Below, in pieces: positions 46,109 to 55,570 of a DNA stretch of 64,000 nucleotides. The stretch's first letter is position 1. The number at the start of each line of letters is the position of its first letter. Below the pieces are notes generated by a model. It was not told the DNA's origin, searched no databases, and saw nothing but the letters and a program-made list of their open reading frames with translations. Source of the DNA: Bacillota bacterium. GTDB lineage: Bacteria > Bacillota > Clostridia > Acetivibrionales > DTU013. The position numbers and the translations under genes are program-made. The stretch is taken from positions 124,001-188,000 of the forward strand of contig JAFABI010000041.1 of the NCBI GenBank assembly GCA_023426125.1, in the 5' to 3' direction.

Positions 46109-47125
46109 ATGGAAAATGAAAACAAGAAAAGCATAGTTACATTAAAAGACATATCGCTCAAGACAGGCTATACAATCAACACGGTTTCCAGGGCTTTGAA
46201 GGGAAAGGACGATATTGCCGAACCCACCCGGAAGCTCATCACCGAAACCGCGAAGGAACTGGGCTATATCGGCAATTCTCTGGCAGGAGCATTGCGGTCG
46301 GGTGTCACCAGGACGATTGCAGTGATCATCAGTGACGTGTCAAATCCTTTGTTTGGCATCATGGCAAAAGAAATAGAAGCTGAATTGCGAAAAAAAAATT
46401 ATTGTACCTTTGTATTGAATACGAATGAGAAATACGAGCTTGAAGAGCAGGCGGTATATCTGGCTTTGAGCAAAAAAGTCGACGGCATCATCCTATGCCC
46501 GACCCAGAAAAAGAAAGATGATCTGGATTTGTTGCGCGCACAGGGGATTCCCTTTGTACTGATGGGGAGAAGGTTTCCGGAATATCCGGCCGATTACGTG
46601 ATCTGGGATGATGTGAAAGGCGGATATCTTGCCACGTCGCATCTGATTGAGCGCGGACACAGGGAAATACTGTTCCTGAACGGCCCGAAGTACATCTCCA
46701 GCGCACAGGACAGGCTTGAGGGCTATAAGAAAGCTCTTTCCGAAAACGGCATCGATTTTTCCGACAAGCTTGTAAAGGAGATCAAGATTACATCCAAAAG
46801 CTGTACAGAGATCATAAAAAAGCTGATTAACGACGGCATTAAATTCACCTCGGTTTTTGCGTTCAGCGACTTAATTGCATGGGAGGCAATCGAGGCTCTG
46901 AACAGGCTGGGTTATAATGTTCCGCAGGATATAGCCGTGGCAGGCTTTGACAATATCCAGTCCAAACTGCACTTACCCTTTCCGCTTACCACCGTAAGTT
47001 CGCCAAAAGTAAAGATGGCCCATAAGACTGTAGAGGTTCTGCTGAATAAAATCAATGAAAAAAACAGCACCAGAAGAAATAATCATATTATTGATACGGA
47101 ACTCGTTGTAAGAAGTAGTACATAG
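46109..47125 (+). CDS. LacI-family transcriptional repressor
   Basis: 338 residues. The N-terminal HTH and hinge helix are TLKDISLKTGYTINTVSRAL and GYIGNSLAGALRSG; the periplasmic-binding-protein-like sensor begins TIAVIISDVSNPLFGIMAKE and includes DLIAWEAIEALNRLGYNVPQ and VAGFDNIQSKLHLPFPLTTV. It sits in the middle of the genes whose promoters carry the TTAWCGNTAA sites, which have the central CG step typical of LacI-family operators. I infer it controls the genes from 40640 to 59050; the effector is probably a sugar or sugar phosphate of the pathway. Confidence 0.9.
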   Translation: MENENKKSIVTLKDISLKTGYTINTVSRALKGKDDIAEPTRKLITETAKELGYIGNSLAGALRSGVTRTIAVIISDVSNPLFGIMAKEIEAELRKKNYCTFVLNTNEKYELEEQAVYLALSKKVDGIILCPTQKKKDDLDLLRAQGIPFVLMGRRFPEYPADYVIWDDVKGGYLATSHLIERGHREILFLNGPKYISSAQDRLEGYKKALSENGIDFSDKLVKEIKITSKSCTEIIKKLINDGIKFTSVFAFSDLIAWEAIEALNRLGYNVPQDIAVAGFDNIQSKLHLPFPLTTVSSPKVKMAHKTVEVLLNKINEKNSTRRNNHIIDTELVVRSST

Positions 47126-47189
47126 GATGCATACCAATGCCCATCCCGCACAGTGGAACCCTGCGCCTGAATGCTGCATGGCGGCAAAA

Positions 47190-47890
47190 GTAGGGGTACG
47201 CACTGCGCGTCCGCAGAATGCTGTCTGTGATAAAATTGCCTTACGCCAATGACCACTCCTGTATCTTTTTTTATTCCAATGCCATGCCGCGTGACGGTAC
47301 ACTTGGACTAACTGTAGGGGCGCGCATTGCGCGTCCGCAGAATGTTGTCTGTGATAAAATTGCCTTACGCCAATGACCATTCCTGTATCTTTTTTTATTC
47401 CAATGCCATGCCGCGTGGACGGTACACTTGAACTAACTGTAGGGGCGCGCATTGCGCGTCCGCAGAATGCTATCTGTGATAACACTATCCTTTCAACCAG
47501 GAGATTGTTTCTGTCTTCCGCACCGGCCACCATTCCATAGTTTGCGCTCACTGTCACGGACGGACGGCCAATGGCCGTCCCTACTACGGCCAAATGGCCC
47601 CATGCATGAAAAGTTGGGCGGTTATTAATCACCATTTCGATACCCTTTTCACATATCGCAGGGATACCTGCGCCTGAACCAATGCCTATGCCATAAGGCG
47701 GCATATCTGCGTCTAAACCAATATCCATGCTGCATGGCGAAAAAGTAGGGGCGCGCATTGCGCGTCCGCAGAATGCTGTCTGTGATAACACTATCCTTTT
47801 ATCCAGGAGGCTGTTTCTGTCTTCCGCACCGACCACCATTCCATGGTTTGTGCTTACGTCACGGACGGACGGCCCAATGGCTGCCCCCGG
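47190..47890. repeat. clustered GC-rich palindromic repeats with longer tandem units
   Basis: The 930-base gap 47126-48058 has no gene. GGGCGCGCATTGCGCGTCC-type units occur at 47190, 47314, 47439 and 47745; the GGCCAATGGCC-type unit is at 47561 and a decayed one at 47866. The 47190-47440 part is a near-exact tandem repeat of about 124 bases (each with CTGTGATAAAATTGCCTTAC). The 47439-47584 part is repeated at 47745-47888 (CTTCCGCACC, ACCATTCCAT). A 306-codon frame on the minus strand here is made of these repeats and is not a gene. Confidence 0.85.
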
Positions 47891-47961
47891 CATATGGAGC
47901 TTTCATACGTGTCCCGGTCAAATCAAACTTCCATACGGTGTGTCTTTATTTGCAAAAAGTA

Positions 47962-48016
47962 TTGACATCATCTTTTCAGGATGATACCCTATGATTAACG
48001 GTAACATTATCGTTAA
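47962..48016 (+). promoter_or_regulatory. promoter and double LacI operator of the catabolic operon
   Basis: TTGACA at 47962-47967; the -10 is poor (around 47983-47990). TTAACGGTAA (47995-48004) and TTATCGTTAA (48007-48016) are both perfect fits to the palindrome, centres 12 bases apart, as at 41898 and 52032. The isomerase gene starts 43 bases downstream. Confidence 0.75.
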
Positions 48017-48058
48017 CAATAAGGAAAATGATATCTGCATTTCATCTGGAGGGATAGC

Positions 48059-49456
48059 ATGAAAAAAATAACATTTGCCGTGTTGCTTGCAAACAGGGGG
48101 TTTTTCCCGGCAGAAGGCATTGCATCTGCAAGAGAGCGGATGGAGTCGGCGATAAAAAAAGCCGGATATGACACGCTCTTTATGGATAAGACCCTGACAA
48201 AATACGGCGCAGTTGAAACAGTGGCGGAAGGAGAGCAATTCGCAAGTTTTTTAAAAGAAAATGACGGTTTATATGACGGTATTATCGTTTCACTTCCGAA
48301 TTTCGGGGATGAAAACGGCGCTGCGGCCGCATTGCAGTATTGCGACAAACCCATATTGCTGCAAGCGTTTGAAGATTCGCTGGACAAAATGGGCGTGGAC
48401 TCCCGCTGTGATGCCTTTTGCGGAAAGCTGGCCATGTCTGATCTGTTCGTACAGTGCGGAATCAAATTTACCACCTTCCAGCCTCATGTGATCAATCCAG
48501 ACCGACCGGCGTTTCTGGAACAAATCCATAAATTTGCCTCGATCTGCAGGATTGTGGCGGGGATGAAGCACTTTACCATCGGCGCTGTCGGAGCAAGGAC
48601 TACGGCGTTTAAATCTGTGCGCTGCGACGAGGTGGCCTTGCAAAAGCATGGCATTACCGTAGAAACCATCGATCTTTCTTCCGTTATAGACGCAGTGCGG
48701 CGGTACGATAATGAGAAAAAGGCAGGAGAGAAGCTCCGTGCTATGGAAGCGTATTCCGATTTTAAAAATGTTTCCGCCGAAAAAGCGGTTACTCTGGCAA
48801 AACTCGCGTTGGTGCTGGAGGACATCATCAGCGGCTACCGTCTGGACGCAATTGCCATCCGGTGCTGGTGTGAATTCCAGGTGCAGCTTGGCATTTCTCC
48901 CTGCTTGATTGTTTGCATGTTGAACCAGGCAGGAATCCAGGCGGCATGTGAACTGGATATCGCCAATGCAGCCACGATGAGGATGTTGAGTCTTGCCAGC
49001 GGGGAAGCCTCCTGCTGTATGGACTGGAACAACAATTATGCGCAGAAAGAGGACGAATGTATTTTATTTCATTGCGGTCCTGTGGCGAACTCGCTGTTGA
49101 AGGGAAAGGGTACGCTGGAAGTACATAAGATCCTTGCAAACTCCTATGGCGCCGAAAACTGCATAGGCTCCAACATCGGCACAATGGACCGGTTTGATTT
49201 CACCTATTCAAGCATGAAGACCCATAACGGAGAGCTGCATTTCTACATCGGACAGGGCGAATTGGTAGATGAACCGGTTCCGCCGGAATATTTCGGCGTG
49301 TATGGCGTCGCAAAGGTCGAGCATTTGCAGGATGTCCTCCAATATTTGTGTACAAACGGGTACCGCCATCATGTTTGCCTGACCAGAGGGTACTACAGCG
49401 ATGCGGTTCTGGAGGCAGCGTCCAGGTATCTCGGATATCACATCACCAAACTATAA
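48059..49456 (+). CDS. L-fucose/L-arabinose isomerase-family protein
   Basis: 465 residues related to the FucI/AraA-type aldose-ketose isomerases, which use a divalent metal. The protein has the three-part layout of the family, with VSLPNFGDENGAAAALQYCD in the N-terminal domain, the conserved AIAIRCWCEFQVQLGISPCL with its Glu in the middle, and the C-terminal FDFTYSSMKTHNGELHFYIG. It should turn an imported aldose into a ketose for the kinase that follows. The true sugar is unknown, as the protein is distant from characterised FucI. GGAGGG precedes the ATG. Confidence 0.8.
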   Translation: MKKITFAVLLANRGFFPAEGIASARERMESAIKKAGYDTLFMDKTLTKYGAVETVAEGEQFASFLKENDGLYDGIIVSLPNFGDENGAAAALQYCDKPILLQAFEDSLDKMGVDSRCDAFCGKLAMSDLFVQCGIKFTTFQPHVINPDRPAFLEQIHKFASICRIVAGMKHFTIGAVGARTTAFKSVRCDEVALQKHGITVETIDLSSVIDAVRRYDNEKKAGEKLRAMEAYSDFKNVSAEKAVTLAKLALVLEDIISGYRLDAIAIRCWCEFQVQLGISPCLIVCMLNQAGIQAACELDIANAATMRMLSLASGEASCCMDWNNNYAQKEDECILFHCGPVANSLLKGKGTLEVHKILANSYGAENCIGSNIGTMDRFDFTYSSMKTHNGELHFYIGQGELVDEPVPPEYFGVYGVAKVEHLQDVLQYLCTNGYRHHVCLTRGYYSDAVLEAASRYLGYHITKL

Positions 49457-49478
49457 AATACTGCGGGGGAACTGCAAT

Positions 49479-50987
49479 ATGACGTATATTGGTCTGGACA
49501 TCGGAACGACAGGCTGCAAAGCATCGGTTATTGATCAGAATGGCGTCACCCTGTACAGCAAATACTGTGAGTACAATCTTATTTTCCCTTCCAAAGATTG
49601 GGTCGAAATTGATGCAGGCATGGTATGGCAAAAGGTCTGCCTGGCTCTCTCCGAACTTGCCGCCGGCAACAAATCCATGCGGTTTGATGCGATTGCCGTT
49701 GGGTCCTTCGGAGAATCCGTAGTGCTGCTGGATAAGGACGATAAGGTGATCGGCAATAGCATTTTTTATACCGACAGCAGAGGCACCGAGGAAATCCGGC
49801 AGGTCCTGGCCGGGATTGAGCAAACCGAGCTGCAAAACATTACAGGGATGCCGGTCCATTCAATGTACTCCATCAATAAGCTGCTGTGGATCCGGAAGCA
49901 TAGGCCGGAGCAATGGGCGAAGGCCGAAAGGATCATGCTGTTTGCGGATTACATCGGTTATATGCTCACGGGCAAAGCCGTAATCGACTATTCTCTGGCA
50001 TCAAGGAGCATGATGTTCGACATTCATGCCAAAACGTGGTCAAAGAAAATTTTCCGTGTTTTTGGCTTTAATGCGGAGGCGTTTTCCCGGCCGGCTGTAA
50101 GCGGAACGGTTGTCGGCACTGTGCTGCCCCGGATCGCTGCGCAGTTGTCCCTGAATGATGATATAAAGCTTGTGCTGGGTGCTCATGACCAGGCCTGTGC
50201 CGCAGTGGGGACGGGGGCTTTACAGGCCGGGGACGCCGTCGACAGTATCGGGGCGGCTGAATGCATTACGGCGGTAATTGATCGCGAAAAAGCGAATACA
50301 CAGCTGTTCCGGTACAATTTCTGCTGTGAACCTCACGCTGTGCCGGGCAAGTACATAACGCTGGCATTCCACTCCTCGGCGGGAGCTGCGATAAAATGGT
50401 ATAGAGATACCTTCGAACAGGAGCGGTACAAGTATTTTGAACAGCGGAATCAGGACATTTACAGGATACTTGATGAGGAATGCGGCGCCGAACCTTCGGA
50501 GGTATATTTTCTGCCCCATCTGGCAGGAAGCGGGACGCCCATGCTAGATAGCCGCTCCAGGGGGGCATTCCTGGGATTGACCCTCGGAACAGCCAAAAAT
50601 CAAATTTATAAGTCGATACTGGAAGGGATCTGCTTTGAAACCAAATTGAACACGCAATTGCTGGAGGAATGCGGGATCAGGATCGACCGCATGGTATCGG
50701 TAGGCGGAGGGGCAAGATCAAAAACCCTCCTGAGCATCAAAAGCCATATCATGGGGCTGAAGGTTTGCACCCTGGAGGCCGCAGAATCAGGTGCAATGGG
50801 GCTTGCCATACTTTGTGCGTACGCCATGGAGGCATACGGCAGCATTGAGCAGGCGGCTGCAGCGATGGTGAAAGAAAAAGGCACCTGCTACCCTGACAGC
50901 GGAATGCAGAAAAAATATGGTGAGAAATTCCAAATATACCGCCGGATCTATCCGGCACTGAAAAATATACACTTGGGGGGCATTTAA
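49479..50987 (+). CDS. FGGY-family carbohydrate kinase
   Basis: 502 residues of the xylulose/rhamnulose/fuculose kinase family. Visible are the phosphate-1 loop YIGLDIGTTGCKASVIDQNG, the catalytic GAHDQACAAVGTGAL with its Asp, and the C-terminal nucleotide site VSVGGGARSKTLLSIKSHIM. It should phosphorylate the ketose made by the isomerase, usually at C1. GGGGGA precedes the ATG at 49479. It is followed without a gap by the aldolase gene (stop TAA then ATG). Confidence 0.9.
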   Translation: MTYIGLDIGTTGCKASVIDQNGVTLYSKYCEYNLIFPSKDWVEIDAGMVWQKVCLALSELAAGNKSMRFDAIAVGSFGESVVLLDKDDKVIGNSIFYTDSRGTEEIRQVLAGIEQTELQNITGMPVHSMYSINKLLWIRKHRPEQWAKAERIMLFADYIGYMLTGKAVIDYSLASRSMMFDIHAKTWSKKIFRVFGFNAEAFSRPAVSGTVVGTVLPRIAAQLSLNDDIKLVLGAHDQACAAVGTGALQAGDAVDSIGAAECITAVIDREKANTQLFRYNFCCEPHAVPGKYITLAFHSSAGAAIKWYRDTFEQERYKYFEQRNQDIYRILDEECGAEPSEVYFLPHLAGSGTPMLDSRSRGAFLGLTLGTAKNQIYKSILEGICFETKLNTQLLEECGIRIDRMVSVGGGARSKTLLSIKSHIMGLKVCTLEAAESGAMGLAILCAYAMEAYGSIEQAAAAMVKEKGTCYPDSGMQKKYGEKFQIYRRIYPALKNIHLGGI

Positions 50988-51950
50988 ATGTTGTCGAAGA
51001 ACAGAGCGGATGCACTTGGCGAAATCAACCGGATACGGGATAAAAAAGCCAGTATGGCCATTTTCTGTACGGCCAGCCATTGGAATACCGAAGCGATCCT
51101 GAAAGCAGCCAATGACTTTGCAGCCCAAAATGGCATACGGAATATCCCCATTGCGGTGGCGATAACCTGTAATTACCGGCACATGAGCCAGGCCGGGAGG
51201 GTGACGTATTCCAAAGACCTGAAAACCGGCTTTTTGTCCATTATCGACTATGTTAAAAGATTATGTGACGAGGAAGATTCTCCGTACAGGAATGTCAAAG
51301 TACTGCCCCATCTGGATCATGCCGATCCGGAATATGACAACTGGGCGCTGACAAAAGGGGTTGACTGCCTTGCCAGTGTGATGTTTGACACCCAAAGATA
51401 CCTTTTAAAGGACGGTAAGGAAATGACCAGGGAGTATGTCCGGCAATACTCCGACAGGGTTCTTGTGGAGGGCATCATGGACGAACTGAGCGTACTTAGC
51501 GACATCAAGGGGCAGCAGGAGGACAACTATGTTGAAAAAGCGGTCGAGTATGTACGTTCTACCGCAATTGACTTTCTGGTTGCCGATCTTGGAACGGAGC
51601 AGCAATCCAGCAGTGTGGGGAAATCCACCTACCTTAAGCAGCGGGCAGCCGATCTGACAACGGCATTGGGTAAGCCCATGCTGGTCCTGCACGGGACTTC
51701 CTGCTTAAATAATGAACAAATTGCAGGGTTGGCGGAGGATGGAATCATCCGGGTCAACATGTGGACACGGATTGCGAGGGAGTCGGGACAGTACGCGGCG
51801 GAAAGACTGCTGGGCCGTGCCAGGAGCATCTTCACCGGTGATTTTGAGGCGGCGGAATCCAATCAATACCTGCGGGATTCCATTGACAAGTCGTCCCAGA
51901 TCATGTATGAAACATTGGAACTGCTGCAATATAAAAACCTGGCCGAGTAG
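50988..51950 (+). CDS. class II (zinc) ketose-phosphate aldolase
   Basis: 320 residues related to class II fructose- and tagatose-bisphosphate aldolases. LPHLDHADPEYDNW carries the catalytic Asp and a zinc His; RVLVEGIMDEL is the VEGE-like zinc strand; MLVLHGTSCLNNEQ is the late-barrel HGxS strand; IIRVNMWTRIARES matches the phosphate-binding strand. It probably splits the ketose 1-phosphate from the kinase into dihydroxyacetone phosphate and an aldehyde. The motifs are looser than in FbaA, so a different substrate is likely. GGGGGG precedes the ATG. Confidence 0.85.
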   Translation: MLSKNRADALGEINRIRDKKASMAIFCTASHWNTEAILKAANDFAAQNGIRNIPIAVAITCNYRHMSQAGRVTYSKDLKTGFLSIIDYVKRLCDEEDSPYRNVKVLPHLDHADPEYDNWALTKGVDCLASVMFDTQRYLLKDGKEMTREYVRQYSDRVLVEGIMDELSVLSDIKGQQEDNYVEKAVEYVRSTAIDFLVADLGTEQQSSSVGKSTYLKQRAADLTTALGKPMLVLHGTSCLNNEQIAGLAEDGIIRVNMWTRIARESGQYAAERLLGRARSIFTGDFEAAESNQYLRDSIDKSSQIMYETLELLQYKNLAE

Positions 51951-52001
51951 CAGGGAGAAGACGGTATAGGTATGCTGCCGGTGCAAAGGTCCAAAACGGG
52001 A

Positions 52002-52053
52002 TTGACATTTCCGGCAGGGTAGGATATGATATTAACGTTAACATTAACGATTT
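52002..52053 (+). promoter_or_regulatory. promoter with double LacI operator (GH38/GH36/GH99 operon)
   Basis: TTGACA at 52002-52007 and TATGAT at 52025-52030, spacer 17 bases. TTAACGTTAA (52032-52041) is perfect and TTAACGATTT (52044-52053) is partial, centres 12 bases apart. The operators lie directly after the -10, as at 41898. Confidence 0.75.
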
Positions 52054-52081
52054 CAAATGGAATACAGGGGGATAAGTGCCC

Positions 52082-53867
52082 ATGCATTTCTTTCTTTTTT
52101 CAGGGACCCACTGGGACCGGGAATGGTACCAGAATTTCCAGGGCTTCCGCTACCGGCTGGTCAATATGCTTGACCACCTCGTGGACTATTTCGAGACCAC
52201 CGATACAAAAAGCGTTTTTCATATGGATGGGCAGACGATTGTGCTGGAGGATTATGCCGAGATCAACCCGGAAGGCTTTGAGCGGCTGAAAAAGCTACAG
52301 GGTCCATGAGGATATGGCGTATCGTTTCTCCCAGACAGAGGCCATAACCGAGACGATCCTGTGGGAGGGGATGTGGAAGATAACGAAAGGATTGCGGTTT
52401 GCCGGCGGAGACCCCTGTTACCTCACCATTTTAAAGACGAGCCCGATGCCTGTAAGGGAGGTCGTGGAACTGCAGATACCTTTCCATCAAAGCTCCCCCA
52501 AATGGCATGAACCCCTGGGCTATGAGGATATTGGCGCTTTTCGCCTGTTCAATCCGGACGGCACGGAAATTCCCTACGCCATCTCGGGGCGAAAAACCGG
52601 TGCGGCTTGCCGTGGGCTTGGCGGGAGCAATATTGCATGTGATTTATACACAGTCCTTATGCCCCTCGACCTGTCTGGCATTGGATTTACGAGCATACAG
52701 GTCCGGCCTGCCGACAAACCCGTGCGTTTTTTCGGCGGTTTTGCCGATGCAGGGGGAGTCATGGACAACGGCATCTTAAGGGTGGAGACAAATGCAGACG
52801 GTACCATAAACTTAATGGACTATGGGACGGGCAAAACCTATAGCAAGCTTCTGGGACTGAACGACGGTGCGGAGATCGGGGATGGATGGGATCACGCCGC
52901 ACCGGTCATGGATGCCCAGGTCTTCAATACCCGCCTTGCAGAGGCATCGGTTATACTCAACAGCCCTGTGGCAGGCAGAATCCGGATTGTACGCGAAATG
53001 CAGGTGCCGGCGGGGATGCAGACGCTTCTTAACGGCAATGTACGTACAGACGAAACAGTCACGCTGCGCATGGAATTTGTCATAACGCTGAAAAAGGACG
53101 CACGGTTTCTGGAGGTTACCCTGCGTTTTAACAATACGGCACGGGACCACAGACTTCGTCTGCTGCTGCCGACAGGCGTCCGGGAGGATTGCTATGAAGC
53201 GAACCAGAACTTTGCATTCATTGAACGGAAATGCAAAATCGACCCGGATACCCACGACTGGAAGGAGCCGGCACAGCATGAAGCCCCCATGAACGGGATA
53301 GTATCCAGGCGGCGGACTGATGGCACGGGGTTGGCGTTTATTGCGGAAGGCGGCCTTCACGAATGCGCGGCGTATGAAAACGGCGATATTGCCGTTACCC
53401 TGCTGCGGGCGTTTGCCAGGACACCTTCGCCGGAAAGGGAGGACGGAGGCCAGGAACTTTTCCCGCATGCCTACAATTTCAGGCTTGTCCCGCTGGAGGG
53501 GGAGATGGACCGTGCCGGTCTGCAGAACATGCAGGATTTTATGGCGTCCGGACTGACCTGTTCTGTAACGGATGAGGCCTTCGGCGGCAATTTGCTGCAG
53601 ATTAAAGGCAATGTGTGCGCCAGCGCCGTGAAACCGGCCGAAAACGGGAACGGGGATTGGATTGTACGGCTGTATAATGTCAACAAAAACACCGAAACAG
53701 CAGAAATTTGCACCGATTCCGGGTTTATTTCGGCCTATCTTTGCGATATGCTGGAAAATATCCGCGAACAGCTGTCTATCGAAAACGGCTGCATACGCCT
53801 CGACATTCCCTCCGGCCGCATTATGACGATCCGGTGCACGACGAAGGATGAGGCGGATCGGAAATAG
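52082..53867 (+). pseudogene. GH38 alpha-mannosidase with internal deletion
   Basis: Two pieces of one GH38 protein. The first (52082-52309, after a GGGGGAT site) encodes the N-terminus HFFLFSGTHWDREWYQNFQG with the His and Asp that bind zinc, to FHMDGQTIVLEDYAEI, then stops. The second (52314-53867, 517 residues) starts AYRFSQTEAITETIL and holds the C-terminal beta domains (GILRVETNADGTINLMDYGT, VTLRMEFVITLKKDARFLEV, AHAYNFRL-like end). About 300-350 residues with the nucleophile Asp are missing and the frame changes at the join. The enzyme must be inactive. The 3' piece could still be translated from the ATG at 52314. Confidence 0.82.
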
Positions 53868-53926
53868 AAAACACCGTTTTAGAACAAATATTAGAACAAA
53901 CAAATGAACAGCAAGGAGAGATGGAC

Positions 53927-55495
53927 ATGACAAATATAATGAGAACCCCGGATTTGATCCTTTCTAGCGATGAACCATCCGGCAGATACGCCGCCACAAT
54001 TTCGGAAAACACGGTACAAGCAGGATACAGGGGGGGAAAGGTATGGGTCAGGGCTCCTGAGGGCATATCATTCTTAATCCTGCGATGGCATGGTGATTTT
54101 TCGCCAAAATGCAGAATTTTCGGAGATGTCTTTGAACGGTCCTATGGAGACCTGGAATGGCGCTGCATCCTGCCTGAACGGATAATGCCGTGGTACTGCG
54201 CGGCTTATGACGGCGAACGCTGTGAAGGATTTGGCGTCAAGGTCCGGCCCAATGCATTCTGCTACTGGCAGATTGACGGATATGGCGTCTCCCTGACACT
54301 GGATCTGCGGTGCGGAGCCGGCCCGGCATTGCTGGAAGAGGAAATCTGCGCAGCCGAACTTGTGTATGATGTCTCCGGAGAAAGGCCCTATGCATTTCTA
54401 CAGGGCTTTTGCCTGAAAATGTCCGATTCGCCTGTTTTGCCGAAGCAGCCTGTTTACGGAAGCAACAGCTGGTATTACTGCTACAGCGCGTCAAACCGGG
54501 AACTCATCATCAAAGATGCAATGCTTTTGCAGGAATTGACGGAAGGCCTTGAAAACAGGCCCTTCGCAGTGGTGGACTGCGGGTGGTCGGAGACCACGGA
54601 CCCGGAGGATCCCTGCGCCGGGACGGCGCTTGCGGACGGGAACACCGCCTTCGGCGACATGAAAACGCTGGCGGACGAAGTGAAGGGGTATGGCGTCCGG
54701 CCCGGGATCTGGCTGCGTCCGCTCTGTCTTTCCTGTGGAAAGACGGTATCCGAAGACTTGGTCCTGCGCCGTGTGAATCCGGGCCAGTATCCCTGTCTGG
54801 ATCCGTCGATACCGGAAGCCCTGGAAATTGTGGGGGAGGATATCCGCAAGGCTGTCGACGCCTGGGGGTATGAGCTGATAAAAATCGATTTTTCCACCTT
54901 CGACCTGCTGGGAAAATTCCATGATCACGGTGAACTGAACTGTATGGGCGGCGGATGGAGCTTTAAAAACAAAAATAAAACAAGCGCGCAGATCATTAAG
55001 GATTTTTATGCCTGTATAGCGCAAAATGCAAAGGATGCCGTTATCATCGGATGCAACTGCATCGGCCATTTGTCAAGCGGGTATTTCCACATATACCGGA
55101 TCGGCGATGACACATCCGGCAAGGTTTTTGAACGTACCCGGAAAATGGGTGTCAACACGCTCGCGTACCGCATTTGCCAGCATAAAGCTTTCTATGACAT
55201 CGATGCGGACTGCATCGGACAGGCCGGGGATATGCCCTGGGAGCTCAACAAGCAATGGCTGGAGCTTCTGGCATACAGCGGCACGCCGCTTTTTGTCTCC
55301 ATCCATCCCGACAGGGTCACGCAGGAGCAGAAGGATACTCTGCGCGCAAGCTACCGGGCGGCGGCCAGGCAGGACGATGTGTTGGAACCCCTTGATTTCA
55401 CCGATACGGCCTGTCCTGACCGCTATCTCATCAACGGCCGGGAAAAAACCTTCAAATGGTTCAGTGACACCGGTGTGACCGACTTTTATATATAA
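53927..55495 (+). CDS. GH36-like (melibiase-type) glycoside hydrolase
   Basis: 522 residues with an N-terminal beta-sandwich (about 1-160) and a TIM barrel of the GH36/GH27 clan, the alpha-galactosidase group. YELIKIDFSTFDLLG (about 317) carries the probable nucleophile Asp and YRIGDDTSGKVFERTR (about 385) the acid/base Asp. WYYCYSASNRELIIKDAMLL starts the barrel. No signal peptide, so it works in the cytoplasm. AAGGAGAG is too close to the ATG at 53921, so 53927 is used. The exact sugar released cannot be told. It lies between the broken GH38 and the secreted GH99-like protein. Confidence 0.8.
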   Translation: MTNIMRTPDLILSSDEPSGRYAATISENTVQAGYRGGKVWVRAPEGISFLILRWHGDFSPKCRIFGDVFERSYGDLEWRCILPERIMPWYCAAYDGERCEGFGVKVRPNAFCYWQIDGYGVSLTLDLRCGAGPALLEEEICAAELVYDVSGERPYAFLQGFCLKMSDSPVLPKQPVYGSNSWYYCYSASNRELIIKDAMLLQELTEGLENRPFAVVDCGWSETTDPEDPCAGTALADGNTAFGDMKTLADEVKGYGVRPGIWLRPLCLSCGKTVSEDLVLRRVNPGQYPCLDPSIPEALEIVGEDIRKAVDAWGYELIKIDFSTFDLLGKFHDHGELNCMGGGWSFKNKNKTSAQIIKDFYACIAQNAKDAVIIGCNCIGHLSSGYFHIYRIGDDTSGKVFERTRKMGVNTLAYRICQHKAFYDIDADCIGQAGDMPWELNKQWLELLAYSGTPLFVSIHPDRVTQEQKDTLRASYRAAARQDDVLEPLDFTDTACPDRYLINGREKTFKWFSDTGVTDFYI

Positions 55496-55570
55496 CCCAT
55501 GCCGGAGCGGGGAAGGCAATCGTTCCGGCAACAAAACGCGTTCCCAAATTTAAAAAAAGGAGATGGAAGG

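Noticed and set aside
47190..47890. CRISPR array
   Set aside because: Repeats are palindromic, unevenly spaced, and the intervening segments are themselves repeated; no cas genes are present.
46973..47893. 306-codon open frame on the minus strand
   Set aside because: It is built from the GC-rich palindromic and tandem repeats and the antisense of the LacI gene end; it shows no protein family signal and repeats itself.
52812..53933. 373-codon open frame antisense to the GH38 tail
   Set aside because: The plus strand encodes a recognisable GH38 C-terminus; the antisense frame has no family features.
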